Origin: Marivita sp965656765 | Lineage (GTDB): Bacteria; Pseudomonadota; Alphaproteobacteria; Rhodobacterales; Rhodobacteraceae | Length of the DNA: 64,000 nucleotides | Direction: 5' to 3' | Assembly: GCF_965656765.1 (NCBI RefSeq) | Contig: NZ_CBFHLV010000001.1 | Coordinates: 62,001-126,000, forward strand | Shown here: in pieces, positions 59,716 through 64,000 of the stretch | Layout: each line of letters begins with the position of its first letter | How positions within the stretch are numbered: position 1 is the first letter of the stretch | Translations under genes and position numbers: made by a program | Notes under the pieces: model-generated | Told to the model about the DNA's origin: nothing | The model's input: only the letters and a program-made list of their open reading frames with translations | The model's database searches: none

Positions 59716-60678
59716 ATGGCCAGACCCAAGATTGCCCTTATCGGCGCGGGACAGATCGGTGGCACCCTTGCCCACCTCGTGGCACTTAAAGAACTGGGCG
59801 ACGTCGTTCTTTTCGACATTGCCGAAGGCACCCCCGAGGGCAAAGCTCTCGACATCGCCGAATCCGGCCCTTCCGAAGGCTTCGATGCGAAGCTCAAGGG
59901 CACTCAGGATTATGCCGATATCGCGGGCGCAGACGTCTGCATCGTCACCGCTGGTGTGCCGCGCAAGCCCGGCATGAGCCGCGATGACCTTTTGGGCATC
60001 AACCTCAAGGTCATGAAATCCGTTGGCGAAGGCATCGCAGCCAACGCCCCCGACGCATTCGTGATCTGCATCACCAATCCGCTCGATGCAATGGTCTGGG
60101 CGTTGCAGCAATTCTCCGGCCTGCCCGCGAAAAAGGTCTGCGGCATGGCTGGCGTTCTCGACAGCGCCCGCTTCCGTCACTTTCTGTCGCTCGAATTCGA
60201 TGTGTCGATGAAGGACGTCACCGCGTTTGTTCTCGGCGGTCATGGCGACACGATGGTGCCGCTCACTCGCTATTCCACAGTGGCCGGGATCCCTCTGCCC
60301 GATCTGGTCAAAATGGGCTGGACCACACAAGACAAGCTGGACGCCATCGTACAGCGCACCCGTGACGGCGGCGCCGAAATCGTTGGTCTGCTGAAAACCG
60401 GCTCTGCCTTTTACGCGCCCGCCACATCCGCCATCGAAATGGCCGAAGCATATCTGAAAGACCAAAAGCGCCTACTGCCCTGCGCGGCCTATTGCGACGG
60501 TGAGTTCGGCCTTGATGGCTTCTACGTCGGCGTACCTACCATCATCGGTGCAGGCGGCATCGAAAAGGTCGTCGATATTCAGCTGGCAAAAGATGAGCAG
60601 GTCATGTTCGACAACTCGGTCAACGCCGTGAAAGGCTTGGTTGAGGCCTGCAAAGGCATCGACGAGAGCCTCGCATGA
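59716..60678 (+). CDS. mdh: Malate dehydrogenase, LDH-like type
   Basis: This 320-residue enzyme has the NAD motif IGAGQIGG near the N-terminus, the substrate-loop segment VPRKPGMSRDDLLG, ITNPLDAM and GGHGDTMVPL with the catalytic histidine. It interconverts malate and oxaloacetate. In alphaproteobacteria mdh commonly precedes sucCD, and here a large minus-strand gene is inserted between mdh and sucC. GGAG lies before the ATG at a rather long spacing. A strong terminator follows. Confidence 0.95.
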   Translation: MARPKIALIGAGQIGGTLAHLVALKELGDVVLFDIAEGTPEGKALDIAESGPSEGFDAKLKGTQDYADIAGADVCIVTAGVPRKPGMSRDDLLGINLKVMKSVGEGIAANAPDAFVICITNPLDAMVWALQQFSGLPAKKVCGMAGVLDSARFRHFLSLEFDVSMKDVTAFVLGGHGDTMVPLTRYSTVAGIPLPDLVKMGWTTQDKLDAIVQRTRDGGAEIVGLLKTGSAFYAPATSAIEMAEAYLKDQKRLLPCAAYCDGEFGLDGFYVGVPTIIGAGGIEKVVDIQLAKDEQVMFDNSVNAVKGLVEACKGIDESLA

Positions 60679-60702
60679 GCGACCCCGCTCCAGAATCACA
60701 AC

Positions 60703-60731
60703 ACGCCCCGAGTTTCCTCGGGGCGTTTTTG
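60703..60731 (+). terminator. Rho-independent terminator of mdh
   Basis: A perfect 10-bp stem, ACGCCCCGAG and CTCGGGGCGT, with a 4-nt loop TTTC is followed by a T-run. It lies 24 bases after the mdh stop. Confidence 0.92.
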
Positions 60732-60789
60732 TTTGCGCAACTCTGATTGGGTAGATGAAGGCCAATGCGGCCCCCATACGGCCCGCTAA

Positions 60790-62673
60790 TCAAAGCGTAT
60801 CGAGAAATTCAATTGGATCCTGCAGTTCAAAGTTTTCGAAATAGCCGCCGATCCCACTGTCAAAATCCGACAGCTTTTCGTCCATAAACTCATCGACCAA
60901 GGCATCGTATTTTTTCGAAAGCATCGTACTGCGCGGGTTCAAGTTGCGGATCAACACCAAACCAGTCGGCGGCGCCGAGGTCACGTCAATCTGCAAATCG
61001 GGACGGTAACGCTGCAGGATCAAGAGCGTCTTCCAGACGTCGCCAGTCCACTGACCGTCGTGAAATTCTCGTGTCGCCATATATTCTGTTGTCGGGCAAC
61101 AATCATGCAGAGCAATGACGCCATCCTTTGACATGTGCTTTTCGGTCTGGATGAAATCGCGAAGCAGATATTCAAACAGGTGCATCCCGTCCAAGAATGC
61201 GAAATCAATCTTGATCTTGTTTTGCTTGATGAACCCATCCGCAAAGAACGCGTCGCTGGTTTGCTGGAAAAAGAACATCTGCTTTCCGGCAGGGTTCACC
61301 ACCGGGAACTTGATCTGGAACTTCGGGTCCACTGCGATCGTGTTGCACTTTGCCAAAGCCAGACTCTTGCCGGTGAACGTACCCACTTCAAGATACCAGT
61401 TCGGCTGAAGCTTTTCGTGCAACCGACTAAGCATCCTGAAATATCTCAGCCCACTGATCGCTGGGATCGGCAGATCCTCTGCAACGTCTTTCATGCCCTT
61501 TTTCTCCTGTTTTTTTAACCGCAATTGTCTCAGAAACTGCGGCCGCTCAGCGTCTGTCATGAACCCCATGTTCTTTGGTCGACCCAACGCCTGAGAGGCC
61601 TTGAAATCTTGGTCACTGGGGCAACGCCAAGCGTCATTTTTAGTGAGGATACCATGTTTCAGGAAAACCTCGTGCAATTTATTGAAATCAAGGGCAACCA
61701 GCGCGGCATTATCGGCACGCTCTTGAGGCCAGATCACATCATCGATCACGTCGATGGGAACAACGGAAGCACTCGTAAAACTGCGCAACTGATTGGCAAT
61801 CAACGGCGGAAAGACGGTGCGGCGCTGCAAGGCATAGACCTGCGCGCTGTCTTTGATTGAGAAAGGCAAAACATGAAACGCCGACCCATCAGCCGCAATC
61901 ACGACATCAGCATCCCGATATAACGAAAGCTGTTCCATCAAGGTCAGCCGCTCTGGTGACACGATATCGAACCCGGCTTTGGACAGGTTGTCTTCAAGAA
62001 TATCTTCACACAGATGGCGACCGAATGTTCCTGAAAGTCGGTCACGCGTGATATAAATTTTCCGGCCAAACCTGGACTTCTTCAACTTGGGCACACGCCC
62101 TTTGATCCAGTCGGCATAAACTCGCGGTGCATTGCACCAGATCACTTCGCTGAACAGGTCCGGCGCTGTGTACAACGTTTCGATATGCGACGGATGTCGC
62201 AAGATCGTATAGTCATTCTCGATCCCAAGCGTATCAAGCAGCGTGCGCAAAAATCCATGTTCTGCTTCGTCGTACATCATCGACACGAACAAAAGCTTAA
62301 CATCTTTCGGCAATTTTTCGGTGGCCCAAAGCATCCCAAGACTACGCGTGATGACGTGGCCAAACTGCGCCGAGAGAATCCCACAGAACAACCATGCCCC
62401 CGGCAGATGTTCTGCATCCTCAAGCGCGGCGTCCCGCACCTCTTTGGTGACAAGCGACGCACGATGGATTGTGCGCATTTCGGTATTGGGCAACGGCTTT
62501 CCTGCCGCATCGAACGCACCTGCATGAAAACGCGACCCAGTACGCACACCACGACGGAACGGCACGACAAACGCAGCCGAGTGCCGCTCGATCAAATCAA
62601 AGGGCAATTCGGATAGTCCAAGAGGCGATCCGGTATCCGGGCACGTCTCGAAAGCGTGCGTACTCATGTTCAT
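60790..62673 (-). CDS. Two-domain GT61 glycosyltransferase / class I methyltransferase fusion
   Basis: This 627-residue protein joins an N-terminal region of about 340 residues with a C-terminal methyltransferase-like domain (about 420-600). The N-terminal part resembles family 61 (DUF563) glycosyltransferases, with RKIYITRDRLSG and the AADGSAFHVLPF segment. The C-terminal part carries a SAM-type LEVGTFTGKSLALAK motif and FAFLDGMHLFEYLLRD plus ALHDCCP, as in Methyltransf_24 proteins. A basic linker rich in Lys/Gln (LRLKKQEKKG) lies between. It may build and methylate a surface glycan. It sits alone between mdh and sucC, interrupting the usual TCA cluster. Confidence 0.8.
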   Translation of the reverse strand: MNMSTHAFETCPDTGSPLGLSELPFDLIERHSAAFVVPFRRGVRTGSRFHAGAFDAAGKPLPNTEMRTIHRASLVTKEVRDAALEDAEHLPGAWLFCGILSAQFGHVITRSLGMLWATEKLPKDVKLLFVSMMYDEAEHGFLRTLLDTLGIENDYTILRHPSHIETLYTAPDLFSEVIWCNAPRVYADWIKGRVPKLKKSRFGRKIYITRDRLSGTFGRHLCEDILEDNLSKAGFDIVSPERLTLMEQLSLYRDADVVIAADGSAFHVLPFSIKDSAQVYALQRRTVFPPLIANQLRSFTSASVVPIDVIDDVIWPQERADNAALVALDFNKLHEVFLKHGILTKNDAWRCPSDQDFKASQALGRPKNMGFMTDAERPQFLRQLRLKKQEKKGMKDVAEDLPIPAISGLRYFRMLSRLHEKLQPNWYLEVGTFTGKSLALAKCNTIAVDPKFQIKFPVVNPAGKQMFFFQQTSDAFFADGFIKQNKIKIDFAFLDGMHLFEYLLRDFIQTEKHMSKDGVIALHDCCPTTEYMATREFHDGQWTGDVWKTLLILQRYRPDLQIDVTSAPPTGLVLIRNLNPRSTMLSKKYDALVDEFMDEKLSDFDSGIGGYFENFELQDPIEFLDTL

Positions 62674-62979
62674 CTTACTGCATCATCCTAGGTGTGCTGC
62701 TTATTTCGCGTCTGGCGCATGCAACATCAGTGCCACGGTATGTCGCATAAAGATTCTCCGTCAACTCAGCGCCACATCAAAAGAATCGGGTGTGTCCGCC
62801 CTGCAAGGCATGGTGCAACTGCATGCCGATCTCATTTGTGATCACACGATTTTTAGCTGTGATCACAAATGTCGCTTTTTTTGCTTCAGAAGGCTGGTGC
62901 GGCAAAAAAACCGTTAAGTCTTCCGCAACCTCCCTCTTATATCGGCGAAAATCGCAGCAATAAACGGGACAGTTGACCG
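62674..62979. promoter_or_regulatory. sucC upstream region
   Basis: This 306-bp gap between the divergent fusion gene and sucC contains no convincing gene. Its main feature is the twin TGTGATCACA operator at 62834-62870. A C- and T-rich stretch with TTATATC at about 62937-62943 could include a -10 box for sucC. Both promoters probably lie here. Confidence 0.7.
62834..62870. promoter_or_regulatory. Twin TGTGATCACA operator upstream of sucC
   Basis: ATTTGTGATCACA at 62834-62846 and its exact inverse TGTGATCACAAAT at 62858-62870 flank an 11-nt spacer beginning CG and ending C. Palindrome centres are 21 bp apart, as in the sdhC copy. The nearer edge is 109 bases from the sucC start, close to the 114 bases at sdhC. 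Confidence 0.85.
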
Positions 62980-64000
62980 ATGAACATCCACGAGTATCAG
63001 GCGAAAGCTCTGCTACGCAGCTATGGCGCTCCGGTGTCGGATGGCCGCGTGGTTCTTAAGGCCGAAGAGGCCAAGACCAAGGCAGGCGAAATGGACGGCC
63101 CTTTGTGGGTGGTCAAAGCGCAGATCCACGCGGGTGGTCGCGGCAAGGGCACATTCAAGGAAGAAAGTGCTGGCGAAGCCGGTGGCGTCCGTCTTGCCAA
63201 GTCGGTGGAAGAAGCCGCCGATGAAGCTCGGAAAATGCTGGGTCGTACTTTGGTCACCAAGCAGACCGGAGATGCTGGCAAGCAGGTCAATCGCATCTAT
63301 ATCGAAGATGGCTCGGGCATCGAGACCGAAATGTACCTCGCGCTGCTGGTTGATCGCCAGACCAGCCGCGTGTCTTTCGTCGCCTCCACCGAAGGCGGCA
63401 TGGACATCGAAGAAGTCGCTGAAAGCACGCCCGAGAAAATCCTCAGCTTCTCGGTCGATCCGGCCACGGGATACCAAGCCTTCCACGGTCGCCGCATCGC
63501 GTTCAACCTTGGCCTCGAGGGCAAGCAGGTGAAGCAATGCGTGGCACTGATGGGCACGCTCTACAAAATGTTCACCGAAAAAGACATGGAGATGCTGGAA
63601 ATCAATCCGCTGATCGTGTCTGACGCAGGCGATCTGAAATGCCTCGATGCCAAGATGGGCTTTGACGGCAACGCCATCTATCGCCACCCGGAAATCGCCG
63701 AACTGCGCGACGAGACCGAAGAAGACCCGAAAGAGCTTGAAGCGTCCAAGTACGACCTCAACTACATCGCTCTGGACGGTGAAATCGGCTGCATGGTGAA
63801 CGGCGCGGGCCTTGCCATGGCGACGATGGACATCATCAAACTCTACGGGGCCGAACCTGCCAACTTCCTCGACGTAGGCGGGGGTGCTACCAAGGAAAAA
63901 GTGACCGAGGCGTTCAAGATCATCACCTCCGATCCACAAGTCAAAGGCATCCTCGTCAACATCTTCGGCGGTATCATGCGCTGTGACGTGATCGCGGAAG
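62980..64000 (+). CDS. sucC: Succinate-CoA ligase (ADP-forming) subunit beta, 5' part
   Basis: About 340 codons are present and the frame runs off the right edge (the family is about 397 residues). The start NIHEYQAKALLRSYGAPV is the classic SucC N-terminus, followed by the ATP-grasp segment AQIHAGGRGKGTFKE, the LEINPLIV segment with metal-binding residues, and GGGATKEKVTEAFKII with NIFGGIMRCD near the break. It interconverts succinyl-CoA and succinate with substrate-level phosphorylation. Its promoter carries the twin operator shared with sdhC. Confidence 0.96.
   Translation, partial: MNIHEYQAKALLRSYGAPVSDGRVVLKAEEAKTKAGEMDGPLWVVKAQIHAGGRGKGTFKEESAGEAGGVRLAKSVEEAADEARKMLGRTLVTKQTGDAGKQVNRIYIEDGSGIETEMYLALLVDRQTSRVSFVASTEGGMDIEEVAESTPEKILSFSVDPATGYQAFHGRRIAFNLGLEGKQVKQCVALMGTLYKMFTEKDMEMLEINPLIVSDAGDLKCLDAKMGFDGNAIYRHPEIAELRDETEEDPKELEASKYDLNYIALDGEIGCMVNGAGLAMATMDIIKLYGAEPANFLDVGGGATKEKVTEAFKIITSDPQVKGILVNIFGGIMRCDVIAE

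Noticed and set aside
1..64000. tRNA or rRNA genes, insertion sequences, prophage or plasmid functions
   Set aside because: No sequence with these features was recognised while reading both strands; all long frames fit chromosomal housekeeping or conserved unknown genes.

Overview
This window looks like chromosomal DNA of a marine alphaproteobacterium of the Rhodobacteraceae (Roseobacter group). The grounds are the gene content and order: chvI-chvG-hprK-rapZ-manX-ptsH divergent from pckA, luxR-luxI next to crotonyl-CoA carboxylase/reductase, dispersed ethylmalonyl-CoA pathway genes, DUF6473, DUF1737 and NnrU proteins, and a twin-hairpin intergenic element of the type I associate with this family. 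Genes are densely packed, with many ATGA or TGATG junctions and convergent 4-base overlaps. I saw no rRNA, tRNA, insertion sequence, prophage or CRISPR array.

Layout. 1-3.1 kb: end of an N-formylglutamate amidohydrolase, a DUF1244 protein, then a minus-strand operon (SH3 protein, SDR, HIG1-type membrane protein, cobalamin adenosyltransferase). 3.2-7.8 kb: parC, a DUF898 membrane protein and a coupled M48 protease. 8-12.5 kb: etfBA, a DUF6473 gene, 3-hydroxybutyryl-CoA dehydrogenase, an acyltransferase. 12.5-19 kb: regulatory PTS proteins with ChvG/ChvI, then pckA. 19-25.6 kb: methylsuccinyl-CoA dehydrogenase, small genes, a dimethylglycine-dehydrogenase-type flavoprotein. 25.9-33.2 kb: mreBCD-mrdA-rodA, a hydroxyacid dehydrogenase, rpe. 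33.2-38 kb: MaoC protein, acyl-CoA ligase, oxidoreductase, helicase. 38-45 kb: luxI, luxR, ccr, an acyltransferase, ethylmalonyl-CoA mutase. 45-50.4 kb: H-NS-like protein, deoD, DUF1989, a type III PLP decarboxylase, a BLUF photosensor. 50.5-54.2 kb: sdhCDA, a lipoprotein gene, sdhB. 54.4-64 kb: a DUF4344 metallopeptidase, mesaconyl-CoA hydratase/DUF1737/NnrU/malyl-CoA thioesterase operon, TauE/SafE, mdh, a glycosyltransferase-methyltransferase fusion, and the start of sucC.

How it fits together. Much of the window serves C2 and short-chain acyl-CoA assimilation. Ccr, Ecm, Mcd, Mch and Mcl2 are five ethylmalonyl-CoA pathway enzymes. The adenosyltransferase makes the Ecm cofactor, EtfAB takes electrons from Mcd and from the DMGDH-type enzyme, Sdh, Suc and Mdh carry succinyl-CoA and malate onward, and PckA leads into gluconeogenesis. 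The strongest unexplained signal is regulatory. The sdhC and sucC promoters, 8.5 kb apart, carry the same operator: two TGTGATCACA palindromes with centres exactly 21 bp apart, at the same distance from the start codon. Other second-look items are tandem 12-bp repeats 20 bp apart before pckA, TTTGCAA-like half-sites before mcl2, conserved unknowns embedded in metabolic operons (DUF1737, NnrU, sdh lipoprotein), the DUF898-M48 pair, the two-domain GT61-methyltransferase, and a DUF6473 gene whose 3' end runs antisense through the etfA terminator.
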